From assembly GCA_007026445.1 (NCBI GenBank), contig VDMD01000017.1, forward strand, positions 124,001 to 188,000: DNA of 64,000 nucleotides, given 5' to 3'. The notes beneath the pieces were generated by a model, which ran no database searches, was not told where the DNA came from, and saw only the letters and a program-made list of their open reading frames with translations. Made by a program: the position numbers and the translations under genes. Of this stretch, positions 12,201 to 21,982 are shown piece by piece (the stretch's first letter is position 1; every line of letters begins with the position of its first letter). This DNA comes from Schizophyllum amplum (Eukaryota > Basidiomycota > Agaricomycetes > Agaricales > Schizophyllaceae).

Positions 12201-13624
12201 GCCGAATTGCGCAAGGCTCGTAGCGTCCGAGTACGGACAGATGGGCAGGATAATCGACTCGACAGCGAGGTGCTCTGGAGGAGTGCCGGCTTCGAAAGGG
12301 ATAGATTGAACAGCTTGATGCTCCTCGAGAACGGCGGGAGTGTTGTAGATTTCCTCGATGATAGGGCTCGGGTCAGCGTCGGGGCGAGGTCGATGAAAGA
12401 GCCGGTAGGGAAACAGGTGCATGAACTTTGCGCCAGGTTGCTCGAACGCGGTGCGTATCACCTCAATGAGCGGGCGGTAACGTACTGTGTTGATCTCAAG
12501 TACAGGTGCGTTGGCTTCCGCGTCGTGTTTGGCTTTCTCGCATGGCAAAGACAGCTTGACGGTGCCGTTGCGCCAGCCATCTTTTGCGCCGGTCAGGCGA
12601 CGATGTGCATCCATGCGCTTCATCTCCTTCTCCGCGCTGAAGCCCTCCAGGTGCGCGGGATCGAAGTCCGGCTGCAGCATGACATCGTGCACGAGGTCGT
12701 TGAGTAGCTTGAGGGAGAGGTTGCCCTTTGACCCATACCACCAGGACATGAGACGAAAGACGGTGATATTGTCGAAGGGCGTAATGTTCGTGATCTTGAT
12801 GGATGACTCTGCTCGTGCAGTGTCGCTGGGAGCGCCAAGGCCTGCGGCTTCGGATGGGTGTGGTTTCTTGAATCCAGGTCCGTCACAGAGGTCTGCAGCT
12901 TCCGACTCTGCCGGCGGTATGTATGTGGGAATGCCAGGATACGAGCGCCAAGTGCCAAAAGCGTCTTCGGGGTAGTTGAGAAATCCGTCATTGTCGAGAT
13001 GCTTCGCGAGTTCTGGAGGTAGCGTGCCTGGTAATGGTGTCGGCGCATTCTCAACGTCGCGAGACAGCACCTCGGGTTCTGTTGTCGTCTGGTCAACAGC
13101 TGTCTCTGGCAGTACGACCTCAGGGATGTCTGGTAGTTCGACCGAGTCCGGTATGATGCTCGCCACGAACTCGGTCGGACGGAAGTCCTTGTATTTTTGC
13201 GGAAACTTGCGAGCACGCCCAGAGCGAGTCGGCTCCAAGGTACGTGGCGGAGGCGCAGGCGGTGGAGGTGGCGGTGGCGGAGGCGGAGGCATGTCGTTCT
13301 GAGGTACGTCTGTCGTAGCACGAGAGGAGTCGTGGTCCGCGTCTGCTGCGGTCGATGAGCCAGAATCGGCACCGCGGGTTTTGCGTCTTTTTGCGGAACG
13401 CTGGGATGACCCCGAACCTGACGACGAACTAGAGGTGGCTTGGGGGACGGTCGTGCATCTGTTGCGGTGGCGCATCATGACCGAATTGTTGGCGAAGGTC
13501 GCGTCGCACTTGGAGCATCGGACCGGCCGACCTACGCAGATACTTGTCAGTGTTGGCAGCCCGGTGTCTTACACAGATCCTCACCTCCCCCCGGTAGAAG
13601 CACACGGAAATGCAAGAGAGACAT
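9257..13624 (-). CDS. Plavaka-family transposase
   Basis: A minus-strand multi-exon gene. Exon 1 is 13624-13585 and exon 2 is 13531-12096; further exons run to the stop at 9257. It opens with a C2HC zinc finger ('VRCSKCDATFANNS...RHRNRC'), then a Pro-rich linker. The Plavaka core follows: 'SWWYGSKGN', 'ILPICPYSDAT', 'LWPIYIWFGNVSKYVR' and 'DGIYRRIFPRFFSYSADYPEK', then 'CPCPRC', 'NFYQLFVVDLLHEFELGVWK', 'NTYKYHALGDYA', 'TTDNTSTQ' and a C-terminal 'DRDMFMRYRGGGVGHK'. These are hallmarks of the RNase H-fold transposases related to CACTA/EnSpm that expanded in agaricomycetes. The enzyme would cut and paste the surrounding element. The reading frame appears unbroken between predicted introns, so it may be functional, but not every splice was checked. 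Confidence 0.82.
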
Positions 13625-13732
13625 GTCCGAGACGCCTATATCCCGCAGGTTCACAGACGGCGCAATAGACGACGGGCCGTGCGAGGGGTAAACGAGCTCG
13701 TATCTGCAGGAGTTATGACTCGGAATGAGGTG

Positions 13733-14583
13733 TCAATGCCGAAGTTCTGCCTCGATCTTGAGTTTGTTTGTCGAATGAGAGGGCATCTCTGAGGTCCATT
13801 TTGTCAGAGCTATGCTTTGCGGTAGGATTCACGACTTACCGAGTATATATGCATGCTCGGACTTCTCTCCAGGGTGCCTCACCGAGCGAGAGGGTAGCCC
13901 AACGATGAACAGTCGCATAGTATCGATTTTACGCGCACGCGCCTCGTGAGCTGCGTCGCCGCGCGATTTCTTCGTGGATTGACCGTACAAAATGGCTTGA
14001 AAGGCTGCATGTATGTTAGCCGTTGCCACAGCCGTCGCAGCGAGCAAGATCTTACCATGGAGAAAGGAGTATATCAACAAAAAAGGAAGAGACAGCAGAA
14101 TGGATTGTCGTGCAGAGTGCGTATACACGACCGAGAGCAGTATGGGTCCCACAACGAGTGCGCGCAGTATCACAAGCATGGATTGTATATTCACGCGCTG
14201 TGTTTGGCGCGACCGATGATCTGCGAGTACAGTGGCACTGAACTTGGCCATCTTCTGGTCTAGAAATGTAGTACGTCGCGCAAGTCGCATTGCTGGGCAG
14301 GGAATTAGAAGACAGGAACTTGCCTAGACGTGATGAACTTGCCGGGGAATATTGCGAGTAAGGGTAGAGACGCCATGAGCAGCATCAAGGTAAAGCATGA
14401 GAGCGGTAGCCTTGCGAATGTCAAGCAGGGGACACCGTAAAGCAGTTGAAGAAGAACAAAGAGACCGAGCTCATAGTGAGTGACTTGGTCAAAAGCGCTC
14501 GTAATTTTGTGCTCGATGCGGCGATATCGAGTACGCTGGCTATATCGAGCGCGAGCGACGCGCCGCCAGAAGGATTGTGGCAT
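13733..14583 (-). CDS. Putative multi-pass membrane protein, transposon passenger
   Basis: A start at 14583 opens 'MPQSFWRRVARARYSQRT', a basic N-terminus, then two hydrophobic stretches ('LGLFVLLQLLYGVPCL' and 'SCFTLMLLMASLPLLAIF'). After an intron near 14330-14260 the frame continues with 'ALVVGPILLSVVYTH', 'SILLSLPFLLIYSFL' and 'ILLAATAVATANIHAAFQAIL'. A last intron from about 13849 joins a short C-terminal exon stopping at 13733. Four to five membrane spans are likely. It lies 108 bases upstream of, and in the same orientation as, the transposase inside the terminal repeats. No family was recognised. The splice at the first intron is uncertain. Confidence 0.45.
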
Positions 14584-14736
14584 GACCAAGGCCGTGCACG
14601 GAGAATCACGACACGATGAAAGGGGACTTCGACGTTCAGGACGCGACGGTTCGCGCTCACGTGCACGGAATCATGACCGATCCCGATCGGGGCGCGCTGC
14701 CTTCCCCTTGTCTCCTCTTCCCATCATCTGCCCATC

Positions 14737-17042
14737 ATGCCCACAGCCTCAAAGCGGCAAAGGATCATCTCTGACGACGAGGAAGACGACGAGGGTACAC
14801 CAGTCAAGCCTCCCCCGAAGAAGCGCAAGCGTGGGCATGGAATCGCACAGGTGCTCAAGTCGGGTCCCACGCGCCGCAGGCGAGCGAAGAAGAACAGGGT
14901 CACAGCGTACGTCGCCAACCGATCTTCTTACCTTATGTTGCTGATACTTCCTCCTGAAGTACTACTACTTCCGACACGGTCTCTGCGAAACTCACCAAGC
15001 TGAAGGAAGCAGCGCGATACATCGCTCGTTTCGTCTACCCGCTCATCAACTTTGACGATGTCTTCACGCAAGCGCTCGAAGATCATGACGAAGACGAAGA
15101 TGGCAGGGAGCCCGAGGATGCGTTCCAAGCGTTCGAGAGGTACGTGACATGCGCGGCATCTATGCGCTGGCTCATCATGGAACAGGGATTCGAACGCGAA
15201 GGCATACAAAGCCATAATGGACCGATACCCGGAGCTTGATATCGAAGACTTCCGTATCTTGGACGACGATCCGGACGAAGTCAAGGAGGAGAAGGACAAT
15301 GTCCGTGCATTACTGATTCGCTTGGTGAGTGGATATATGCGCATATATGCGCCTTGTGTTGACCTCAGCACCCAGTTAACAGAAGAGCTCTCGGCTGCGC
15401 GCTCTACCGACGGCTCTTCCGTCAAGGCCAACATTATATCGCTACTGCGTCAAGATCTGCCCACCATGCCACCCCCTCTCATCGACGACGACGACGCATA
15501 CCACGAATTCACGACCAACGAACGGCAAGATCATCGAGATGCGTGCACCGAAGCGTCGCAATACACCGACTTCTTTCTGCCTATCGACATCAGCAACAAA
15601 AACAACTGCGGCTACCACTCTCGCGTCACCGGGCGGTTACTGACGCCCGTCTCTCAGCTCGACGAGTACAGCGAGAATCCGGATCGGTACGTATCTCTTT
15701 TCTGCCGTGTATGAGGACTGAGACTTATGCAAATGGACAGCTTCTTGGCGTCCATAGAGGGACAGGAGTTTCCGTTGCGCGCTGGCGACTTGCCGGCATT
15801 CCTATGTCCGCTATATCGGGCTGACCAGACACGAGCTGACCTGGGGTTCTTCCGATCGCACCTCATGATTCGAGTAAGTCGACGCCCTCTGCCACATGCT
15901 TCGACTGATGCAGTTCTCAGACTACGAAGCTCCTATATGTTGGATCGACTGCTGCGAAAGCGCAGGGTATCGAGTACAAAAAAGGTCTCGCCAAACCAGG
16001 TCAAGCCGCGGCGCACGGAGTCAAGCAAGTGACCCCGCGCATGATTGCGTATATTGCACTTCAGGTAAGCGCTACCGCGCCCGGCGTACATTCACTAATA
16101 TGTTCCAGATACGGCAGACATTGTCGTCTAGCGACGATTGGCGCAAGGAGGATGGCCACGTCGCAAAGGCGCATTTCTATCGAAAGGTGCTTGCTCACTT
16201 CCAGCCAAGACTCGCAGCCAACGACCCAGACGACGCAGAGGAAGACGATAGGTGGGGTCATCGAGAGACGGCCGCCGCGCCACTCAGCGAGGAAGAGCAG
16301 GCGCTGATTGATGCACAAACGTGCGCCGACAACGCGAAACTCTACGTATGGTATGAACGGTACGTTGTGCTAATGGCCGGCGAGCAAAAGTCACTTACGC
16401 GTACATTCCAGCCTTGTATTTGGTGGTTCTGCAGAGATGACTGCACCAAAGGGTCCGGCAGTCGCGAGACCAATATCCACTGCGGATGTCATTCAGCAAC
16501 GCCGACTGCAGCAGCTACGCCGACTGCAGCAAGCACAGCCTCAGGACGACGAGCGTCGCCGTACCCCAGCTCCTACGTCCCCACCCCACTCGGCAAGCGC
16601 CTCCTCGCCTGATCGTGACCCTCGCTCGCTTTTCCAGTCCCCAGTCTCGCCTCATCGCAGCCCTCGAACGCCTCGCAACTCTTCTGTATCGCCTGCGTCA
16701 CCTCGCCCAATTGTTGACCTCCGACGGCCCGCCGCTTCTCCTCTTTCTTCGATGCCCCCTCAGCAGTCTTCTCGCACGCTTACTGACACGGGCTCTCTTG
16801 AGCCAGATCGTCGATTCCCTCGCCGCCCCGAAGCTTTGTCCGCCATCCCTTCGTCTAGTCGTCATGTGGAGAACCAGGCTCCGGGCGATGGGGCGACCGT
16901 TCTGTCTCCTCACCCACCTCACCGTAGCTCGGAAACCGTCGAGCCCGCATCGCCAACGGCCAAGGGGAAGGGGAAGGGGAAGGGGAAGGCGACGATGAAG
17001 GAGGTGCCGTCCAGAATCCAGCCGCGCCGTGCCAAGAAGTAA
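14737..17042 (+). CDS. DUF6698-like protein, transposon passenger
   Basis: Eight exons join in frame to 652 residues: 14737-14906, 14960-15139, 15186-15324, 15376-15686, 15741-15873, 15921-16064, 16109-16359 and 16412-17042. The N-terminus is basic and nuclear-looking (PPPKKRKRG, RRRRAKKNR). The central region resembles agaricomycete DUF6698 proteins: 'LGFFRSHLMIR', 'LLYVGSTAA', then 'HGVKQVTPRMIAYIALQ', 'SDDWRKEDGHV...FYRKVL' and 'YERLVFGG'. The C-terminal third is Ser/Pro-rich and low in complexity, with a Lys/Gly run near the end. The function of this family is unknown; it is abundant in agaricomycete genomes. Here it lies inside the Plavaka terminal repeats, divergent from the membrane-protein and transposase genes, so it is probably carried by the element. 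The family name is from memory of motifs and not checked. Confidence 0.65.
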
Positions 17043-17419
17043 CCATCTCGGTGCGTGTGCCTCATGCATAGCGCGCCTATACTCACAACGTCCCAGCTCT
17101 TTCGCCTCCTTGCTCACGCGTTCCTTGCTGATCCTCTGCTGTCCTCTGATTACTTATCCTGTTGCTATCGAGTTCCCGGTTTGCTATATGTACGTTGAAC
17201 TTGCTCGCCTCTGCTTCGTACCTGCTTCACTCGCTGTAGTCTCATATTTACGAATGGAATGCATTGCTCATGAATTTCAAACCTCGCGTGATCAGCTAGA
17301 CCTGGGCGACGTTGGGATATGTACCGCTACCTAAATGACCTCTACAGGCCCGTGATACCTTGCTGACCTTGAGATGCCGTCACTACCTGGCTGAACCTTG
17401 AGATGTCGCTCTACCACGT
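17043..17419. repeat. Right inner subterminal repeats of Plavaka element (5' part)
   Basis: The 3' flank of the DUF6698-like gene. From about 17364 it contains two copies of ACCTTGAGATG, matching the left-end block at 8817-8905. The array is interrupted at 17419/32268 by the retrotransposon and continues at 32268-32400. Confidence 0.5.
17416..17419. repeat. Retrotransposon target site duplication, left copy (ACGT)
   Basis: ACGT immediately before the left LTR is repeated immediately after the right LTR at 32268-32271. Confidence 0.65.
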
Positions 17420-18637
17420 TAATACGCCGTCTATAATTACGGGCTAGTTTTGCGGCATAATGAGCAATAAGCCTAAGAAGGCAGTTACCCATCGGGAAGA
17501 ACCCGAGCAACGTTCAGACTCATAGCGAGTACTGTGTTCACGGAGAGACCGGCTTAGAGATAAAATAATAAGGATAGTAGCGAGGCCTCAGAGGACGGCA
17601 GTCACCAACTCCGCGCCGTCTAGGGACACATCCTACGAGTCCGGAGGCCCACCAGGGTTTTCCTTACCGATGAATATCGAAGATCTCACCTTAAAGTCGT
17701 ATACTCGCCGCGTTCATCAGACCTGTCTAGCGAGAAGAACAGGGGGACCGATATCAAGGATAGCCCAAAAGCATGCACAGAAGCCAGATAGAACTAGTTA
17801 GTATGAGCACGGACGAGCTAAGGTCTCGCGGTACAGGCGACGCCGGGGTTGACAATGCGCGGCACTCGCCGGGGCAGTTCCCACGGTTCGACTTTATGGC
17901 CAATACCCGAGACACTGAGTCGGAAGCTGATGCTTCGCCGCGGGAGGTCTATTACTGGGAGGATAGCGGCTGTTGCACAGCCTCTCGGCTGTAAACAAGC
18001 CCTCGGGAACCCTCAAAGCCGTAGAATTGAGGAGAGATCCCCCGAATCCAACTGGAACAAACAATGTGCCGTCTCCGGCAGGGCTTTAGGGCCATTCTGG
18101 ACCACAAATACCGCATGGGGAGGCGGAAGACAACCGTATAGAACACCCGAGAACGCAGGATTACGCGAGAAAAGCGTAGTAAAGCGCGGCGCGGCGCGGA
18201 AAGGGAATGACTCACAAGCATAGACCCGTTAACTATATAAGGCCTGGCATACGAGGGGATGGGGGACGACTTTTGGGACGAGACCATCGTACTATCAGTT
18301 CTCCTACTGCCTCTCATTGAGACAGAATAAAAACCCGGCTCCTCTTTTGAGAAGCAACAACAAAACTCGTGTGACTAAGGCGTGCTCCGCTTTTGCAACA
18401 TAAGAATTTCCCAGTTAGACCTAGACGGAAGTGAACTACTTGCTGTCGAAGCCTATCCAGTACCTAAAGGCGTGCTAGTTCCATTTGATTCTCCCTTAGC
18501 AATACAAGTCGCAACTCGCAGCTCCTCACAGGGCACAAGAGCTTGACAAGACAGTTATTGTGTGTATTTAGGGGTTGGTGTGTGTGTCTATTGATTCTAT
18601 CCCGCTGCTCTTGTTCTCGAGGCGCGCGTGCATATTA
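17420..18637 (+). repeat. Left (5') LTR, 1218 bp
   Basis: Begins TAATACGCCGTC and ends GTGCATATTA, so it lacks the usual TG...CA ends. Open frames inside it are residue-for-residue the same as in the right LTR, which is the same length. Confidence 0.92.
18234..18242 (+). promoter_or_regulatory. LTR TATA box
   Basis: TATATAAGG within the LTR, followed 84 bases later by AATAAA (18326-18331). This is the usual arrangement for a U3 promoter followed by an R-region polyadenylation signal. The same motifs recur in the right LTR. Confidence 0.55.
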
Positions 18638-18639
18638 TC

Positions 18640-18654
18640 TGGAGCCCACCGCGA
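18640..18654 (+). other. Retrotransposon primer-binding site
   Basis: TGGAGCCCACCGCGA begins two bases after the left LTR. It starts with TGG, the complement of a tRNA 3' CCA end, as expected for minus-strand priming. The tRNA was not identified. Confidence 0.55.
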
Positions 18655-19235
18655 GGGGGAATCTATAAAAGAACGGGCGGTCGAGAGTTGCTGTGAAGCC
18701 TCACATCTCGTACATTCGCTGTTGTTCGAATCTCAGAGGATATCTTGACAAAAGCGTCACATCCGAAAGCCAAAGTTTGCCCACCACGCCTCCCGGACGT
18801 AAATCAAACCTCATACCGCTTGACTGGAACGGAGACGTCTCATTGACCTCTACCAGACGGCATACGAGGCTCCTCTACAAGGAAGTCCAAGAGAGCGCCG
18901 AGGCATCGCGCAATCGCGATAGAACGCGAGAGCCCGAAGCGAGTCAGTCTTCACAGACTAATCCTTCACAACAACCAAACCATCAAACACCCGAACCTAC
19001 ATATCCTTCTCCAGTTCCTTCAGATACAGAACCTTTGACTCCTCTCTCTTCAGAATCAGAATCTTCTCCTGTTCCCAGTCTCTCTGAATTACTTAGCTTC
19101 GAACTTTTGCTTGATATAGAACTTCCTTTCCAGAACGAACCCACCCTTCCCGATATCAACTTCAACTCCGCTATACCTACCCCTTCAGGAACTGTTCTAT
19201 CAAACAGTAACCAAAAACCCGGGACTGCGAGCAAA

Positions 19236-20759
19236 ATGGCTACAAAGTTCAATCCCATGAGCAGCAATGCTCCCAAGTTCAGAAAGGAGGCGAGGCACGA
19301 GCTGCCTTTCTTCCTGGAAGATGCCTTGGAATATATGAAAAACGCGGGGGTGGATGCAGCCGAGTATCGCCTCAAGTTGCCGTTGTTGACCGGAGACCAG
19401 GACACGAGAGAGCTGTGGACCCAACTAGCTAAATCAACGGCTGATTGGGACGCGCTCGTAGCAGCTATCAAGGAACGCTATCCAGACGTACAGTACAAAA
19501 CGTCGGGAACGCGGGCTTCGTTGGCTCTACTGGTCAAGGAATACAAGGGCCTGAAGGAGGCAGAAGCAGAACGAGGGCTAGATTTTACGCGCGGCTTCGA
19601 AGCTACTGCGTCGACGCTGGTTGATAAGAAATTAGTGACGAACTACGACTTGCTGATGCGGATTGTCGAGGTGTGTGACTCTGCACTAGTCTCCACCCTC
19701 AATATCATGCTGTCGGCGAAGAGTTCAACGCTGAGTAAGCCAGCTGAAGCGGGACAGACGCCACCAGGACATCCGATTGGTACCTCCTTGGAGGACGGCG
19801 GATATAAATGGGAGGATGTTCTTGCTACGATGCGTGAATTGTGGCGTCGAAGCTACGCAGCTGGTTCTGTCGCGACCGTAGCGACCGGTAGATCAGTCGA
19901 ACCTGTTCCCTATTCGAACAAGGGCGCAGACTCGAACAGCCGGTACGTGAAATTGGAGCAAGACCTCCAAGAACTGGCGGACAGAACCGAGCGCGACAAC
20001 GCGGAGACCAAAGCCTCGCTCAAGACCCTAAAAGCGGAAGTACGTTCCGATCTCAGCCAGGGGATGGAAAAGCAAGAGAAGAAGATGGACTCCATTCATG
20101 GGACATTGCAGCAGTTAGCGGCGAGACTGACAGCCAGTCAGACCGTCGCACCCGCAGCACCTACCGTGAATGTGGCACCAGCCGCTCCGAGTGGATGGGG
20201 ACCCCGACCTGCCTATGGCGCTGGGGCCCGCCCATCTAATCCATTCGGACAAGGACCCAGAAACTTCCAACGGTCGGATATGACCTGCCACTGGTGTGGA
20301 GGTCCAGGACATATCTCTAGGGATTGTCCAGATCTACAGCAGAACCTGAATACGGGGGAGCTTAAGATTGACCAATATAATAATATCACGACCAAGGAAG
20401 GAGTTCTGATCCCGAGGCGGTCGGGGCCGTTAGACAGTCCGATGAAGACGAAGTGGGAGCAGATGAAGGCAGCAGTCAATAATTATGTGATACAGCCAAT
20501 CTACTCGTTAGCCCGTGCGGCGACTGGAGACATGTCTTGGTGGGGCCCGGGTACAGCTGGGGGCGCTTCTAATGGTCAGTATGGCCAGACGGACGTGTTC
20601 ACAAATGACTGGGCCGGTCAATACGACCAGAACATGTATGACAGCCAGTTCGCGCCTCAAACCTACCAACCGTTTCAAACGGAAAGCTATGCTCAGTCAA
20701 GCACGATGGGACCGTCACAGATGGGTCCCTCTGCCGAGCAGAACCTAGGGGGTTTTTAG
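19236..20759 (+). CDS. gag: Retrotransposon Gag polyprotein
   Basis: The frame is open from 18693, but the first ATG is at 19236, giving 507 residues. The upstream 181 codons are Ser/Pro/Glu-rich and would need a non-AUG start or splicing to be used. The Gag core has 'FFLEDALEYMKNAG' and an alpha-helical capsid-like region, followed by a coiled-coil stretch. One CCHC zinc knuckle (CHWCGGPGHISRDCP) lies about 350 residues in. Gag packages the element RNA into virus-like particles. The stop codon TAG (20757-20759) directly follows a slippery heptamer. Confidence 0.85.
   Translation: MATKFNPMSSNAPKFRKEARHELPFFLEDALEYMKNAGVDAAEYRLKLPLLTGDQDTRELWTQLAKSTADWDALVAAIKERYPDVQYKTSGTRASLALLVKEYKGLKEAEAERGLDFTRGFEATASTLVDKKLVTNYDLLMRIVEVCDSALVSTLNIMLSAKSSTLSKPAEAGQTPPGHPIGTSLEDGGYKWEDVLATMRELWRRSYAAGSVATVATGRSVEPVPYSNKGADSNSRYVKLEQDLQELADRTERDNAETKASLKTLKAEVRSDLSQGMEKQEKKMDSIHGTLQQLAARLTASQTVAPAAPTVNVAPAAPSGWGPRPAYGAGARPSNPFGQGPRNFQRSDMTCHWCGGPGHISRDCPDLQQNLNTGELKIDQYNNITTKEGVLIPRRSGPLDSPMKTKWEQMKAAVNNYVIQPIYSLARAATGDMSWWGPGTAGGASNGQYGQTDVFTNDWAGQYDQNMYDSQFAPQTYQPFQTESYAQSSTMGPSQMGPSAEQNLGGF
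20750..20756 (+). promoter_or_regulatory. Predicted -1 ribosomal frameshift site (gag to protease)
   Basis: G GGT TTT fits the X XXY YYZ rule in the gag frame and is followed at once by the gag stop TAG. A -1 slip here enters the protease frame, which is open across this point and has no ATG of its own nearby. Confidence 0.6.
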
Positions 20760-21982
20760 GCAGTTCGAGGAATCCCGCCGTACAACCAGTGCAGCGCTGG
20801 CGGCGCGATGAGGACTTTAAACAAAGGCCAGCGCAGAGAGAAAACTTCACAAATAATTCGAAAAATACACCCACTGTAGTACCTGCTCAAGGTGCGACAG
20901 AACCAACTACGAACTCGCGGCCGGCGCCCCCGCCACAGGGGCCCGTACACCCGTTCAGAAGTGTGCCAGAAACACGCTTTATCCCGAATGATCAAAGACC
21001 ACCCGCGTTACCCGTCCGTCCCGGTGTGCAACCAGCCATCAGAGACGAGATAGAACGAGGAAGTGCTCAGAGAAAGGTGCAGGCTCCCATACAAGGGACC
21101 GCCGACGCACAGACGGTCCTGGACAAGTTATTAGACAGCAAATGCCCGACCACGGGAATTTCGTTAAGAGATTTCCTAGGTGTGAGCTCGTCAGTACAGG
21201 ACCTTCTCCGGAAACTGTTGACTCGAAAGCAGACAGTGGTTGATCATTTTGGAAATAATCTATACATCACCGCCGTAACCGAAGTATGGCAGGTGAAAGA
21301 GTTAGCATCGGCAAAGGGGGAACATATGGAGCCTTCGATGCAAGAAATACCTCAGATAGACTGGGCTAGCCTCAAGGGTGAACTCATCCAGACCACGGTA
21401 GAAATGCCGAGCAGTTCTAACGGTACAGTTCCAATAGGAGCATTTGTACAGCTCGACGCAGCGCTCGAGGTTTACCAGAGCATGGGTGAGCAAGAAAGGA
21501 CTGGGGTGACGTTCGCGGGAGAGGAATCCCAAAATCTGAGGACGGTGTGGCCTAACGTTAACGGTCATGGCGGGACAGAATGCATTATGGATGGCGGATC
21601 ACAGATAGTTTCCATGTCAAAGACTTGTGCGCGAGAAGTGGGGGCCTCTTATGATCCGACGATCACAATCCGGATGCAGAGTGCCAATAATCAGATAAAT
21701 TCAACTTTAGGACTAGCGAAGAACGTCCCATTTGAGTTTGCTGGTATCACCATCTATCTGCAATGCCACATTTCGGACACGGAAGCCTTTGGCGTGTTGC
21801 TCGGACGTCCCTTTGATACTCTGTGCGAGTCCGAGATCAAAAACGACCGCTACGGCAACCAGGAGATCACCATCACCTGCCCGAACACCCGTAATAAAGT
21901 GACCATGCATACCTATGCGCGAGGCAAGATACCTGAGCATCTCAAGGAGAAGCTGGGGTTTCCGGAAGCTTCAAGGAACTGA
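20757..21982 (+). CDS. Retrotransposon aspartic protease region
   Basis: Open in the -1 frame relative to gag. The N-terminal ~250 residues are Pro-rich and poorly conserved. A retropepsin-like segment follows: 'ECIMDGGSQIVSMS' with the likely catalytic Asp, and a downstream 'FGVLLGRPFD' strand that matches the second conserved block of Ty3-type proteases. The active-site triplet reads Asp-Gly-Gly where Asp-Ser/Thr-Gly is usual. The stop at 21980-21982 lies inside a 43-nt overlap with the pol frame. The protease would process the polyproteins. Confidence 0.72.

Noticed and set aside
9257..13624. Kyakuja-Dileera-Zisupton (KDZ) transposase or a TET/JBP dioxygenase partner
   Set aside because: The motifs fit Plavaka better than KDZ, and no dioxygenase motif (HxD...H) of the TET/JBP type was found in the element.
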